Part shown: in pieces, positions 54,401 through 63,207 of the stretch
How positions within the stretch are numbered: the stretch's first letter is position 1
Layout: every line of letters starts with the position of its first letter
Position numbers and translations under genes: made by a program
The notes under the pieces: model-generated
What the model was told of the DNA's origin: nothing
Databases searched by the model: none
Seen by the model: only the letters and a program-made list of their open reading frames with translations
Assembly (NCBI GenBank): GCA_003508835.1
Contig: PUFA01000084.1
Span: 5,828,001 to 5,892,000, forward strand
Direction: 5' to 3'
Source: Eonycteris spelaea
Taxonomy: Eukaryota; Chordata; Mammalia; Chiroptera; Pteropodidae
Length of the DNA stretch: 64,000 nucleotides

Positions 54401-54689
54401 CAGAAAAAGTGTGACGGGAGAAATCTGAGGAGGGCTTTATTAGATGTTAGAAACACTAACGCTGATCAGTGGTTATTTTCTAAATGTTTCCATTGCAGTG
54501 TCAAAAACGCTATTTCTCTGCCTGGCACAAGCTGATTCTTGATCACAGGATTAAGCTGGGAAAAGCTGGGACCCTGTCCGACTGGAAGTTTCAGCTGAAG
54601 GTCCTGCATGCCTGGAGAGACTACACAAGATCTCAGAAGCTGAAGCGGGAGACTCAAGCCATGGAAAATGACCTTCGGGAAGAAAACAG
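24333..54689 (+). CDS. CCDC191: CCDC191 (KIAA1407), coiled-coil protein; 5' part of gene, frame broken near N-terminus
   Basis: CCDC191 is a vertebrate coiled-coil protein with no established biochemical role. Eight exons are placed: 24333-24421, 26494-26531, 31985-32125, 36386-36523, 39494-39672, 41456-41679, 44592-44745, 54499-54689. The peptides follow the human protein as I remember it: MLLAPQ start, RVEEASEFAVS, AQELVNDWLDTKLKQELAS, DDLCGYLEEEEESTTVQKF, then a long charged coiled coil, then CQKRYFSAWHKLILDHRIKL. Exons 4 to 8 are open and in phase. The exon 1/2 junction region, exon 2 (38 bp) and exon 3 (141 bp) each seem one base short, so plain translation stops at TAA 26528-26530 after about 41 residues. 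The gene continues beyond the window. It starts from the promoter shared with QTRT2. Confidence 0.88.
24422..26493 (+). other. CCDC191 intron 1
   Basis: The first about 190 bases are still CpG-rich promoter sequence. The rest is AT-rich with one MER5A-like fragment near 26215-26335. No other feature recognised. Confidence 0.5.
26212..26335 (+). mobile_element. MER5A-like hAT-Charlie fragment
   Basis: The text gggagcttgaaaaaactgat, gcctgggccctacctcagac and caattaaatcagaatctcaa matches the central part of MER5-type elements. Ends are lost. Confidence 0.6.
26494..26531 (+). CDS. CCDC191: CCDC191 exon 2 (38 bp, apparently one base short)
   Basis: The acceptor is TTTTATTATTACAG and the donor is ATTAAG/GTAAGG, both good. 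Read from its first base it gives LAFDPDN; its last bases, read as TGG ATT AAG, give the WIK that precedes RVE in the human protein. The two halves are in different frames, which fits loss of one base in the GCGAAAACTGG stretch (39 bp expected). Read from exon 1 phase it hits TAA at 26528-26530. Confidence 0.7.
27240..27370 (-). repeat. L2 3' end, reverse orientation
   Basis: CCDC191 intron 2. The order agtgtttattaagtgcctac, ttttggatactagagataac, cccagagtttatagtccagt is the reverse of an L2 3' end. Confidence 0.55.
28690..29150 (+). repeat. L2 LINE 3' end
   Basis: CCDC191 intron 2. Forward L2: gcattctgctactttgactg, ttttactgatattctgtgtg, ccagcctggaatacccttcc, cttaaagctcagcctgatat. The 109-codon plus-strand frame inside it is not a gene. 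Confidence 0.65.
29387..29697 (+). mobile_element. Tigger1-type DNA transposon, internally deleted
   Basis: CCDC191 intron 2. The 5' end reads aggcatactttgttttattg and the 3' end reads ttattgcggtggtctggaac then tgaggtattcctg, matching Tigger1 ends. The interior jumps to the tail of the transposase gene (cagcaaaaagatttcaagtt, aaggctcagatgatagttag). About 310 bp remain of an element of more than 2 kb. Confidence 0.8.
29872..29908. repeat. A/C-rich simple repeat
   Basis: Repeated CAAAAAA-type units in an intron. No other signal. Confidence 0.8.
30440..31345 (-). repeat. L2 LINE, reverse orientation (about 0.9 kb)
   Basis: CCDC191 intron 2. Reverse L2 in order: atgtgccaggcagtgttcta, gggtagtcagagaaggtctt, gcaagtgcacacaccctgag, aagggttttgagtgaagtta, tctctggctgctgtggtgaa, ttgtcctgaggaactgaaag. 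One of the better-preserved L2 copies here. Confidence 0.75.
31985..32125 (+). CDS. CCDC191: CCDC191 exon 3 (141 bp, internal frame change)
   Basis: The acceptor is TTCCTATTAAAG and the donor is CAGAAG/GTGAGA. The 5' part reads RVEEASEFAVSKAFSAGNTD through LETSEQ. The 3' part is homologous in another frame, EDHDEVYAE plus one base, which is the phase exon 4 needs. One base is missing near 32092-32096. Without it the first frame runs to the donor and then stops early in exon 4. A second AG two bases downstream (AAAG/AG) forms a tandem acceptor. Confidence 0.82.
32735..33390 (-). repeat. L2 LINE, reverse orientation
   Basis: CCDC191 intron 3. Reverse L2: attcagtgccagaaaccatt, tcaggcactggaggaacagt, cactgaagggttttaagcag, ggctagtgcagtggtctggg. 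Confidence 0.6.
33772..34424 (+). mobile_element. Tigger-family DNA transposon with both terminal repeats, internally deleted
   Basis: CCDC191 intron 3. The left end is tacagtattctcccttaccc; the right end reads, on the opposite strand, TACAGTGGTCCCCCTTATCC, so the two form an imperfect inverted repeat. The interior keeps a transposase start (agagtagtgatgctggcaat) and a 3' UTR rich in tttattattagttactg, but most of the coding region is gone. No transposase frame survives. Confidence 0.75.
34915..36320 (+). repeat. L2 LINE (about 1.4 kb, ORF2 end plus 3' UTR), split by MER20
   Basis: CCDC191 intron 3. Forward L2: ctggagtccctcagggcttc, ttcagcttggacctctcccc, cctatttggatgtcttatga, then cctttgtgcttgcttttcct, and the end gtgctcaattaatatttatt gaatgaatga. 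Frames at 34890-35395 are decayed L2 ORF2, not host genes. A MER20 interrupts it at about 35637-35855. Confidence 0.8.
35637..35855 (-). mobile_element. MER20 (hAT-Charlie), inserted in L2
   Basis: Nearly full-length reverse MER20: tcaatctcagcactactggt, gggccagataatttttgtca, ggatgtttagcagcatcctt, ggcttcagacattaccagac, tctagaaccactgc. The L2 resumes on each side. Confidence 0.75.
36386..36523 (+). CDS. CCDC191: CCDC191 exon 4 (138 bp)
   Basis: The acceptor is TTGTTTTATTACTAG and the donor is TTCGATG/GTAAGA. Only one frame is useful: it completes Ala, then QELVNDWLDTKLKQELASDG and, at the end, SHLKYDKFD. It ends on the first base of an Asp codon. Strong match to the human segment. Confidence 0.9.
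37745..39200 (+). mobile_element. Old L1 LINE fragments, 3' half
   Basis: CCDC191 intron 4. It begins with an ORF2-like stretch (caatagacatagaaaaagta) and passes through ggaaaatgcaaattaaaact, gaggatgtggaggcgctgga, caactttatttgtaatagcc and attgtggtacaacccataca to a T/A-rich end near 39190. Several rearranged pieces; no intact ORF. Confidence 0.7.
39494..39672 (+). CDS. CCDC191: CCDC191 exon 5 (179 bp)
   Basis: The acceptor is TTCTATATCCCCCAG and the donor is AAGCAG/GTGGGA. It encodes DLCGYLEEEEESTTVQKFID, HLLHKDVVDSGMLEDLG and DPRLTMEMRHKQ, ending in phase 0. The acidic run leads into the coiled coil. This exon holds the first in-frame Met codons downstream of the broken region (MLEDLGM). Confidence 0.93.
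40691..41029 (-). mobile_element. Short Tigger-type DNA transposon with terminal inverted repeats
   Basis: CCDC191 intron 5. The left end CAGATGCTCCTTGACTTA and the right end, read on the opposite strand as CAGATTGTCCTCGACTTA, are inverted repeats. TA dinucleotides lie at 40689-40690 and 41031-41032. The interior (ctaacctgtttatcatagct, cctaccttaactgtgctcag) matches a known non-autonomous Tigger type. Confidence 0.75.
41456..41679 (+). CDS. CCDC191: CCDC191 exon 6 (224 bp), coiled coil
   Basis: The acceptor is GTATTCTCTTTAAG and the donor is GAAAAT/GTAAGC. The 74 codons are almost all Lys, Arg, Glu, Gln and Leu: VKENRLRREKELERQRIEKT through REIIERRRTVEEAWK. The heptad-like spacing predicts a long alpha-helical coiled coil. 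It ends two bases into an Ile codon. Confidence 0.93.
41990..42360 (-). mobile_element. Old antisense L1 fragment
   Basis: CCDC191 intron 6. The order acagtgaacatccttaaaca, attattgggttaaagggtat, gccaaattgctttccaagtg and ggcagtggtccagta is the usual antisense L1M 3' region. Short frames here are not genes. Confidence 0.55.
42960..43265 (+). mobile_element. Old L1 fragment
   Basis: CCDC191 intron 6. The order cagaaagcaatttggcaata, atcatttgacctaggaattc, gttctaggaaaactgcccta is the 3' region of an L1M-type element. Weak. Confidence 0.45.
43266..44591 (+). other. Rest of CCDC191 intron 6
   Basis: AT-rich, no recognisable gene or repeat apart from short low-complexity runs near 44400-44440. Confidence 0.4.
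44592..44745 (+). CDS. CCDC191: CCDC191 exon 7 (154 bp), coiled coil
   Basis: The acceptor is TTGTTATTAATAG and the donor is CACCAG/GTGGGA. It completes Ile, then EKKKQEENSPKNPERDVFQS and DEEKMAKERKKKLKELLIQT through KENHQ, in phase 0. Choosing the AG two bases further on would give a stop within the exon, so the first AG is right. Confidence 0.92.
46186..47250 (-). mobile_element. Old interspersed repeat, probably antisense L1M
   Basis: The text ggacatacacaaaagttgca, ccagtttttccactaagtcc, gcatttagttgttatgtctc, gatgctctgcccttctcagt and tttagcatccattggtgact is a repeat I know from many mammalian introns and believe to be L1-derived. The subfamily call is uncertain. Confidence 0.5.
52938..52976. 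repeat. CT-rich simple repeat
   Basis: Cttc/ctct units, low complexity, in CCDC191 intron 7. Confidence 0.75.
53490..53800 (-). repeat. L2-like fragment, reverse orientation
   Basis: CCDC191 intron 7. The order tgctcacaatctagtggaaa, agggcttccagagagaggtg, ccattgatagaaaagtagga resembles reverse L2. Degraded. Confidence 0.45.
54499..54689 (+). CDS. CCDC191: CCDC191 exon 8 (191 bp), Sfi1-like helical repeats
   Basis: The acceptor is TGTTTCCATTGCAG and the donor is GAAAACAG/GTACTA. It encodes CQKRYFSAWHKLILDHRIKL, then LSDWKFQLKVLHAWRDYTRS and DLREENR. The YFSAW and LHAW spacing resembles the Trp-centred repeats of the Sfi1 type. It is the last exon in the window; the following exon lies beyond 64000. 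Confidence 0.92.
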
Positions 54690-55182
54690 GTACTATTATT
54701 TGTGCCATGAGAATCCTTCTAGTATGTTTATCTAGGGCATCCTTCTTCATGAAGGATCCAGAAGTGAACACAAAAAATGCTGTTCACTGGAATCATCTCA
54801 TCCATATAGAAAATGTGGTGATCACTGTTTTCCTGTGTTATATCCCAAACTAGAAAAATTTAACTGAAAATTATAAGCAGAAAAATTATTCGATTAAAAT
54901 ATACTAATGTGCATGCTTTCCTTTTTTTTAAGGAAGCAAGTATTATGCTTTTTCCCTTGTCCTTTGATGTAGTAGCATTGCACTTGGATCATCTTACAAT
55001 TCAAAAAACAGTTTGGTTTATATGCCAGTAATTCACATTGGTAGAAATCACTGTCTGCACATAGAATATTAATTAGAGACACAGGGAACATCCATCTGGG
55101 AGGGCAGACCTGCCAAGAGTGATTTCTCCCATTCCCCCATCTTTTGTTCTCCACCTTGTATAGAGAATTTTTTCTTTTTTCC

Positions 55183-57655
55183 CCCAACTTTATTGAAGTA
55201 TAATAGACAATTAGTTGCTCAGATTTGCATTGTACAATTCGATTAGTTTTTTTTTTCAATTATAGTTGGCATACAAGATATATTAGTTTCAGTTGTACGG
55301 CATAGTGATTCAAGATCTATATAACTCACAAAGTGGTCACCCCACTAAATCCGGTACCACTTTCCCCTTACATATTTTTTACATTGTTGACTATTTTCCT
55401 TGTGTTACACTTTATATCTCCATGACTATTTCCTATATCCATTCGTACTTCTTTATCCCTTTGCCCTTTTTTTTACCATCCCCGCAACCCCCCTCCCATC
55501 TAGTAGCCCTCAAAATATTCTCTGTATCTATAAGGGTTTTTTTTTTTTTTGTCATTTATTTTGTTCATTAGATTCCACATGTATATGAAATCATGTGATA
55601 TTTGTCTTTCTCTATTTGACTTATTTCATTCAGCACAGTACCCTCTAGGTCCATTAAGTCAATATCTTTTTCCATCCCCTTTCTTTTAGTCTGTGTGTGT
55701 CTTTTAATCTGAAATGAGTCTCTTGTAGACAGCATGTGTAGGGGTCTTGTTTTCTTATCAGCCATTCTATCTTTTGGTGGGAGCACTTAATTTTTTTCCA
55801 TTTGAGGTACTTGTTGATAGGAATATAGTTATTACTATTCTTATTCATGTTTTTTATACATGTTTTTTCTTCTTAAAGAAGTCACTCCAACATTTCTTGT
55901 AATACTGGCTTGATATTAATGAATTCTTTTAGCTTATTTTTGTCTAGGAAACTCTTTATCTGTCCTTTAACTCTAAATGATAGCTTTGCTGGATAAACTA
56001 TTCTTGGTTGTCGATCCCAGGTTTTCAACACTTTGAACATTTTGTGCCAGGCCCTTCTATCCTGCAAAGTTTCTTTTGAGAAGTCGACTGCCATACTTAT
56101 GGGAGCTCTCTTGTAGATAACTTATTGCTTATCTCTTGCTGCTTTTAATATTGTCTCCTTGTATTTAATCTTGAGCATTTTAATTATGATGTGTCTTGAT
56201 GTGGGCCTCTTTAGGTTCATCTTTTTGGGACTCTCTGAGCTTCCTGGGGTTGTGTGTCTATTTCCTTCACCAGATGAGGGAAATTTTCCATCATTATTTC
56301 TTCAAATATATATTCCACTTCTTATTCTCCCTCTTCAGGTACCCCTATAACATGATGTTACCCTTAAATTTGTCCAATAGGCTCCTTCAATGATTATTAT
56401 ATTCTTGGTTACTTTTTTCTTGGCATTCTGGTTGGATGTCCTTGGGTCTCTCATCCTTTATATCGGTGTTTTGATCCTCTTCTTTGTCCGCTCTGATGAT
56501 TCCCTCTAATATACTCTTCATCTCAGATAATATATTCTTCATTTCTGACTAGTTTCCTTTTATGATTTCCATTTCAATTTTTATGTTTTTTTTTAATCTC
56601 TTTGTTAAAGTTCTCACTGAATTCATCTACACTTCTCTTAATTTCATTGAGCATCTGTATAACCAGTGTTTTGAGCTCTACATCTGTTAGATTGCTTTAC
56701 TCCATTTTCCCTTGATCTCTGTTCTGTTCTCTCATATGGTTTCTGCTTCTTTGTCTTCCCATTTTGGCTGCCTTTCTGTGTCTGTTTCTGTGTACTAAGC
56801 AAAGCTCCTAAGTCTCCTGGTCTTATTAGCATGACTTTGTGTAGTAGGTGTCCAGCAGCACAGTCCTGAAAGGGGTTCAGCTGCAGGCCAAGTTTAGCTC
56901 CAGCCTGTACCCTCTTTGTTTACCTGTTAAGATTCAGCAAGCAATCCACAGATGCTGTGCTTATAGTTACCTCAAGAAGCCACACCAAAAACTGAGGCCA
57001 GATGCACCAGTGTGGGTTTTGGTGTTGCTCAGCAAGTGACACTGGACTCACCAGGGACACAATTGAATGTGTCTTGGATAGGGCTGCAAGTTGGGGAGGC
57101 AGAGTTTCAGGGGATCCTCCAGGCAGACTGACCTCTGTTATCCTGTTTGATGACGGCTCAGCTATGGTGGCGCTGCGTTTGCACACTGGGAGGGTTCAAG
57201 AGAGGAGCCATGGATACTGCCAGCACTTCTGCCAGTAGAAAGCCTCACCTCTGGCCCTCACTGTGACAACTCAATGTCCCCCTGTAAGTTCCTGGTGATC
57301 CTCAAGCAGCCAACCCAGCGCTGGTTCTCAGAGCGAGCAGGTCCGTCACTGGAAAGTCCATTTGTGGATACGGCCCCTTTAAGAGGCATCTGCAGCTGCC
57401 AACCCCTGCTGTTGTAGCCTCTGTCCCACTCAGCCTCTGGGACCAGGCAGCCTCATGTCTTAGTCCTCTCCACTTCCAACCATCGCAGGATGATGTCTTA
57501 TTTCTCTTCCTAGTTGTAGCGCTTCTGTTCATCTAGATCCCAGGTGACTCTGCTTGCTGTTTGCTCTCTGTTTCCGTCTCAGCTTTGATGTGGTCGCAAG
57601 AGAGGAAGAATGAAGTTTCTGTCATCTATGCCATTTTGCCTGGTCCTCTCCAGAG
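55183..57655 (-). mobile_element. Nearly complete L1/HAL1-type element (5' UTR, ORF1, 3' UTR, no ORF2)
   Basis: CCDC191 intron 8. Read on the minus strand it starts near 57655 with GACCAGGCAAAATGGC, passes a GC-richer 5' UTR (57600-56900), an ORF1-like region with coiled-coil sequence (about 56800-56150) and a C-terminal YPAKLSFRVKGQIKSF / DKNKLKEF block (56094-55882). It then goes straight into a typical L1 3' UTR and ends at the T-run 55244-55255. There is no ORF2, the hallmark of HAL1. The ORF1 frame is split into pieces, so the copy is dead. A separate L1 3' end (55183-55243) abuts it. Confidence 0.7.
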
Positions 57656-58019
57656 GTTTTAACACCTTTGTATCAACTCTCTCTTATTCTTGTAAATGAC
57701 AGAATTTGTCTTCAAATAAAACTTTCTTTGTTCTGTCATCTTAAAGTTAAATATATTTTGTTCTTTTCATTTCCAAGTTTAACTGCATTCTTGAACCAAA
57801 ATCGTGGAGGTAAAAGGAACCGTTTGTTTATTCGGGAGAGAGCAGTTCACTTCTCTGCCAGCAACTCTGTTATTCACTCAGGGTGAAAAATTGAATGAAT
57901 GGTATGTAAAAGCATTGTTATGTAGAAGAGAATGGTGCCCCCTGGAGTTGTACAGCCTTGTTGACAGCATTAGGTTCTGGAGAGGAAACATAGCAGACTG
58001 AGGCATGGCCCCTTGTCGT

Positions 58020-58440
58020 TAAACTACTCACAGTTTGGTGAGGAGAACAAGATCGAGAAACAGTCCATGTGTTGAGCAGCATTATAAACTGAGTAATGCG
58101 TCCCTTCCTGCTGCTATTACTATGGCTGAGAAGGCTCCTACATAGTGCCAGGAAAAGGCTTTATCAAAAAGATAGGTCTTGAGCTGGGCTCTGTGTGATT
58201 AACTAGGATGTTCTTAGGTGGAAATGCAGAGACAAGATGATGGCATGGAGTTTAGCCATCTGGATTGGCCGGAGATCATCAAGTATGTATGTGATTATCA
58301 AGTTCATTAATTTGCAAAAGTCCTTTAATGCCAGGGCAAGGGGTTTAGGTATTCTTTTGCAAATAAAGGTAAACTCTTGAAGGTTTTTAAGCAGGAGGGT
58401 GACCTAATCAATTTAATTTTTATTCAGTATGCTGGGGGAA
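58020..58440 (-). repeat. L2-like fragment, reverse orientation, followed by A-run
   Basis: CCDC191 intron 8. The order gatgatggcatggagtttag, ggtaaactcttgaaggtttt, taagcaggagggtgacctaa resembles reverse L2. An 18-A run lies at about 58450-58467. Confidence 0.45.
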
Positions 58441-58909
58441 ATCTTCAGTAAAAAAAAAAAAAAAAAAGAATTGATGTAATAGATTGGGATGATAGTCTAA
58501 CTGGAAAAGGAATAGCTGGCAGGATTTGTTGGATAAAGAAGGGAATCTAGAGGTGTTGTAAAGGGGAAGCAACATGAGTAAGGATGTGAAGGAAATGGAA
58601 ACTGAATGTTAAAGTTAAAAGCGGCCTGTGAAATTTACATGCCAGAAGAAACTTGTAAAAGAAAGAATCTAAAGAACTTGAGATTCCATTCCAATGAAAG
58701 TGTTTAAATATAAAAACACTAAATGGGGATTTCATAATAGCATAATGTGCCAATTTTTTTTAAAGATCAGAACTTTTTGTCTCGTATCTGTGAATTATTT
58801 TCAGGTGTCTATTTTTAAATGTTCAGAATGTGTACTACTTTTTAAAAATTTCCAGAGGTAAAAAATATTTTACTTATAATAATTTTTTACTACACAATTT
58901 TAAAGCAAA

Positions 58910-59060
58910 AATATCTGAGAGCAGAAAGGCACTTCAAGGATCATCTAATCCAGCCCCTCATTTTACACATGATAAAAGTAAGATCCAGAGAGAGTGAACA
59001 ATTTTCTCAAGGTCATAAAGTTAAGAGTAGTCCAGGACGAGGGGCTGGTCACTGATTATG
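58910..59060 (-). repeat. MIR-like fragment, reverse orientation
   Basis: The order tcaaggatcatctaatccag, cctcattttacacatgataa, ttctcaaggtcataaagtta follows the reverse MIR core. Confidence 0.5.
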
Positions 59061-60061
59061 ACTGAGTCAGATACTTTTTCCTATGCCACACAGCTGTGTT
59101 AAATAGCATCCAGGTGATGTTTCCCTAAGACAGCCATGTTTTTCAGTTGTATTGCAATTTACTTTAGATGGTTGCAAATGTAAACAGCAAATGACAAGTC
59201 ATGCTAGAAACATGAGACGACAGGATCTGTTAGATACATACCATACTTTGTGTTGCTTTCCTACAAATTCCTGGCTCCCTGCATGTTCCTCTTTGTTCTA
59301 GAGATTAATTTAGGATATTGAGTTGCATGATTTTGTTCAAAGAAGGAATATTGGAGTATTAAAGGTGGGAAAAAAGGTCAAAGGTAGCTACTGCAAGCAG
59401 AAACCAAGAAATGTCAGTGGGATTGAGGTTATCAGGAGAGCTGGACCCTCTTTAATATACTCATCAGAGTTCTCCCAGTAGCTCACTGGACACTGAATAC
59501 ATATTTGTTTAATAGTAAGTCAGTCAATGAATGAATAAAGAACTCAGTTGCTTCCTCTCCTGCAATTTAACTTGGTCATATTTTCAATCCTTTTTTCTAA
59601 AGAGTGAGCTCAAGGGATAGAGAGCATTTACCGTAATGTGTTAGAAACTAAACTCTCACCAGGATAATAAAACATAGACGGTTCTGTGGCCCATACACCT
59701 GGGTAGAAAGCATTTATTATTTATTTATCCATATACTCAGATGTCAGCTGTGTCTTCATCCTATAGCTTTTGCATCTGCATTTGCCACTTGGAGTCTCCT
59801 CTCACTGGCCTGTCTCCAGTTCAGGGCCCTGCCTTTGGGGCTTCTTTTCTTCCCTTCTTTCCTTTTTATTCTTACTTTCTCTCTAGAGCAGCAACAAATC
59901 CCTCTCTTTTTATTCATGATTTAGCCACCGTCTTTTCTTACTGAGCCTGTGTTGAGATCTCACCTCCACTCCAAGGGCTCATCCATTTCTTCTAAAATTC
60001 ATCATTTCTCTAAAAATGCCTCTTGCTTTTCCTAACAGGAATTTGGTCACTCTGTCTTTTT

Positions 60062-60175
60062 AATAAAATAAATTTTTTTTTCAATTGCAGTTCAATTGAC
60101 ATACAATATTATATTAGTTTCAGGTATACAACATAATGATTAGACATTTATATACCTTACAAAGTGATCATCTGG
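60062..60175 (-). mobile_element. L1 3' end, truncated
   Basis: T-run, then cagttcaattgacatacaat, attatattagtttcaggtat, acaacataatgattagacat: a short 5'-truncated L1 3' UTR related to the one at 55256-55340. Confidence 0.65.
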
Positions 60176-61793
60176 CCACTCTTTTTTGAAAGTTGAACCC
60201 AGATCTTTCATTTCTCCTTTTCCTTTCCTTCCTAAATTTATGACCAGCCCTACACAACATTGGAAGAAAAAGGATTTCAGAGTCTTCTACCAGCTCTTCC
60301 TCCACCCTGCTTCCCTGATTTCTCAGTTCTTTCCTGGGAAGCATTTCTGTTTTTCTGTGTATTAACCTCTACAACACCTCCAGGCCTGCCCTGTCTTGTT
60401 CCAGTACTCTGGGCCTTTCCTAGATAGAACATGCTTTTATCTCTTCCTTTTGTCCCTCAAGTTCCTCATACTTTGTTGCTCTAATCATCAGTTGATATTT
60501 TATTCCTTCCAGGAAACTTATACTTTAAAAAGCATTGTCTGGAAACAGTGCCCAAAATGTAAGTGATGGGTGTTTGAGGGTACTGTCGCAGGCCAGTGGG
60601 AAAACTGGCTCTTTAACCTCCCTCAAACCATGGCATGCATTCATTCATTCATTCAGTTTGATAATGTGTATTCATTTGGTAAACCAGCTTTACTGATGCT
60701 TACTGTGTTACCTAGAATCTCTCTTAGGTACTGTGAGGGGGACTTAACGGGGTGTTAAACATTCTTGCCTTCTAGGAGTTTTCAATATAAGTGGAGAAGT
60801 TAAAAATTTACCAAATACTAAAAATAATTGCAACAGAAGGCATCATAAGATAAATACTTAGGAGTGACATAGACTTGGCTGTTGTACATTACAGTCCCCC
60901 AGGGAGCTTTTTAAAAATAGGAATTCATGAGCCCCATCTTCTGAGAGAGGCGGGATGTGGTTAAGGAGAAGAGGGTTTTTTCACTTTAGGGAAAAACTGG
61001 TAAACCACATAAACAGCTTGTGCGGGAGCAGGCTGGGGCAAAAGCTAGCCTAGAGGTGGGAGGTTGAATTGAAAATAGACTGTCAGCACTCCTGATTTCA
61101 GCATTCTTTTGGGCAGTGTTTGTGGAGCGCCTCTATTAATCATGTTCGATTACCCTTCCCTCTGTGCTTCCCTGGGTATCCAGGTGAGAGGCCAGAAACT
61201 TCATGGCATCTGAAACTGGGAAAGCTCCTCATAAGTATTTCAGAGAGGCAGGAGGACCAAACCTGTATTGCCTGGCTCACTTTAAAACAGAGTTGTGTAA
61301 TCTTTCACTTTTTTCCTGGAGGCTTCCTGGTGCCTTATTGAATGTAGTAGCTTTTCATTTCTATTCCTGCTGAACCTGCGCATCCCTAATGCAGCTGTTT
61401 GTGTTATTGCTGTTTTTATATTCTGCATTAGATCTCGGCACTCAGTCGGATCACTAGTCTGTGGTTTATTTATTTGCCATTTCTCATTTCCTTTTAAAAA
61501 AATTCAAGAAAATCTTTAGGTATCTAGGATTAACCTAAGATGGTGTTATAACCTTACATAAGAATTTGAGTTATATTTTCAAGTTTTCTTTTTATACTGA
61601 GGATAGTCAGTGTGGAGCTTTCGTTTTAGGGTGATAATATTTTTTGAGATGAAATCTAAGGCTTAGATTTTGGCTCGGTGTCCCATATATGGTTAGTGTT
61701 CTGACTTTTCAGTTCTATAATATGCAGCAATCACTAAGTATCATTTGAGGTGTTATTCCAAGTAGCATAGTTCATATTTAAATTTATGGACGT

Positions 61794-61866
61794 GGTTCCA
61801 TATTGTTGCGGTTAGCACGTCCGCTTTACACGCAGAAGGTTCTGGGTTCACAACCCAGTGGAGCCA
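61794..61866 (+). tRNA. tRNA-Val(TAC)-like sequence, SINE head, not a functional tRNA gene
   Basis: Exactly 73 bases. The acceptor strand GGTTCCA pairs with TGGAGCC (one G-T pair), anticodon TAC is at 61827-61829 in loop TTTACAC, and the T stem CTGGG/CCCAG is intact. The A box is degraded and the B box reads GGTTCACAACC instead of GGTTCGANNCC. Direct linkage to the 5S-like body marks it as a SINE module or retro-copy. Confidence 0.7.
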
Positions 61867-61877
61867 CAGTCCGTATG

Positions 61878-61991
61878 GTCTACGGCCATGCCACCCTACA
61901 CAAGCCTGATGTCTGATCTTAGAAGCTAAGCAGGGTTGGGCCTGGTTAGTACTTGGATGGGAGACCACTAGTAAGACCAGGTGCTGTAGGC
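61878..61991 (+). rRNA. 5S rRNA-like SINE body, not a functional 5S gene
   Basis: The 5S order GTCTACGGCCATGCCACCCT, AAGCTAAGCAGGGT, GGGCCTGGTTAGTACTTGGA, TGGGAGACC, GGTGCTGTAGGC is clear. The region of the A box, IE and C box (internal Pol III promoter) is the best kept; the central part is shortened and the end altered (AGTAAGACCA). Confidence 0.8.
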
Positions 61992-63207
61992 ATAAATAAT
62001 AATTTAAAAAAACAAAAACAAAAAACTTCTCTATATTTTATATTCTTATGTCTTTAGCAACAGCCTTTCTCTGCATTCAGTTATATAATTATGATGATCA
62101 GTTTATATATTCTTGCCAGAAATTCCCTGATTTCACTTGGAAGCATACCAGGACAGGGTGTTTTCCGTACAGGAACTCTGTCCTTCATTTATGATTATCT
62201 GGGAGCTGTGTCTGAAACCATTTCTTTTATGTTAGCATACCCAAGTAAATCACATCTGGTTGAGCTTTTAAGAAATTTAAGTGATTTTTTACTTTCAGAA
62301 ATATTTATGTTTTTAGTGTCATCTTTTAAAAATATGTAGAAATTGGCTTATCTGGAATAGTGTCACCCTGCTGAAGTGAACTGCAAGGATGCAGCCTTGT
62401 CTCTGGATCCCTAGCTTCTGTGTTTCTACCCTACCACTTCAACCCACATGCATGCATATTAAATGTATCTTCATATCACCTACATAACCATTACAGAGTA
62501 GGCTCTAAGCACTATAGTGAACATGCATTTTTTCTTTCTTCTTTTTTTTTACCCATTTTCTTTCTGTTTAGTCTTTTTATCATACTTACAGAAATATTTT
62601 TTTCTCTTTGCCTCTTTACAGTGTCCAAATAATCTCTTCCCTGACAGTCAAAACCTCAGTGTTGTTTTGGCTATTTATGCTATAAAAACATGAAATTAAT
62701 ATATCAGGTAAATTTCACACTCCTCCTTCCTGAGCAGATTGATGTAAATTGAATTTCACATTAACCAGAGCAATGTACATAATCAGAGAAATTTGTGATT
62801 TTCATTTAAGTAAAGTGCTATAGAGTTGCTTGTTTCACCTTTTATACATTGATATTTTTGGAGCTTTGTTCTTATGTTGCTAATTCGATTTATTATTCTA
62901 AAATTTTGATTTCAAGGTTATTCAGTCTCAGATATTTAATTTATTTCCATCAAAGTAAAATAATATATAAATATTTATTATGACCAATATTGTACTTTTA
63001 TTACAAAAACCATCACCCAGTCACCAAGTATTTATCAGGTATCAATTATTAATTCATTAGACAGAAGCAATTAAATATAATAAAAAATGCTGCTGGCAGA
63101 GTTGCTGTTAGTATTATCCCAAAATTCATTTTTTAAATTGACTTTGCTCTCATTAATTGGTTGGTTTATCTAACTCCTCTGACATAAATTAAATTCTGTG
63201 ACTCTAG

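Larger units (their letters stand above)
44746..54498 (+). other. CCDC191 intron 7 (9.75 kb)
   Basis: Large intron. An old interspersed repeat lies at about 46186-47250, CT-rich simple sequence at about 52938-52976, and an L2-like piece at about 53490-53800. Most of 47900-52900 shows no repeat family I recognise and no exon with supporting splice sites. Confidence 0.5.
61794..62020 (+). mobile_element. Composite tRNA/5S rRNA SINE (MEG-TR type)
   Basis: Two modules in the same orientation. The first, 61794-61866, is a full 73-base tRNA-Val-like sequence. After an 11-base linker, 61878-61991 is a 114-base 5S rRNA-like body ending GGTGCTGTAGGC, then an A-rich tail. From the literature as I recall it, a hybrid tRNA/5S SINE named MEG-TR is known from fruit bats, with 5S-only relatives. 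No clear target-site duplication could be found. Confidence 0.75.

Noticed and set aside
55882..56832. Minus-strand ORFs as host genes
   Set aside because: They match the ORF1 of an L1/HAL1-type element and are interrupted by stops.
61794..61866. Functional tRNA-Val gene
   Set aside because: A box and B box are degraded and it is fused to a 5S-like SINE body; it is a retroposon module.
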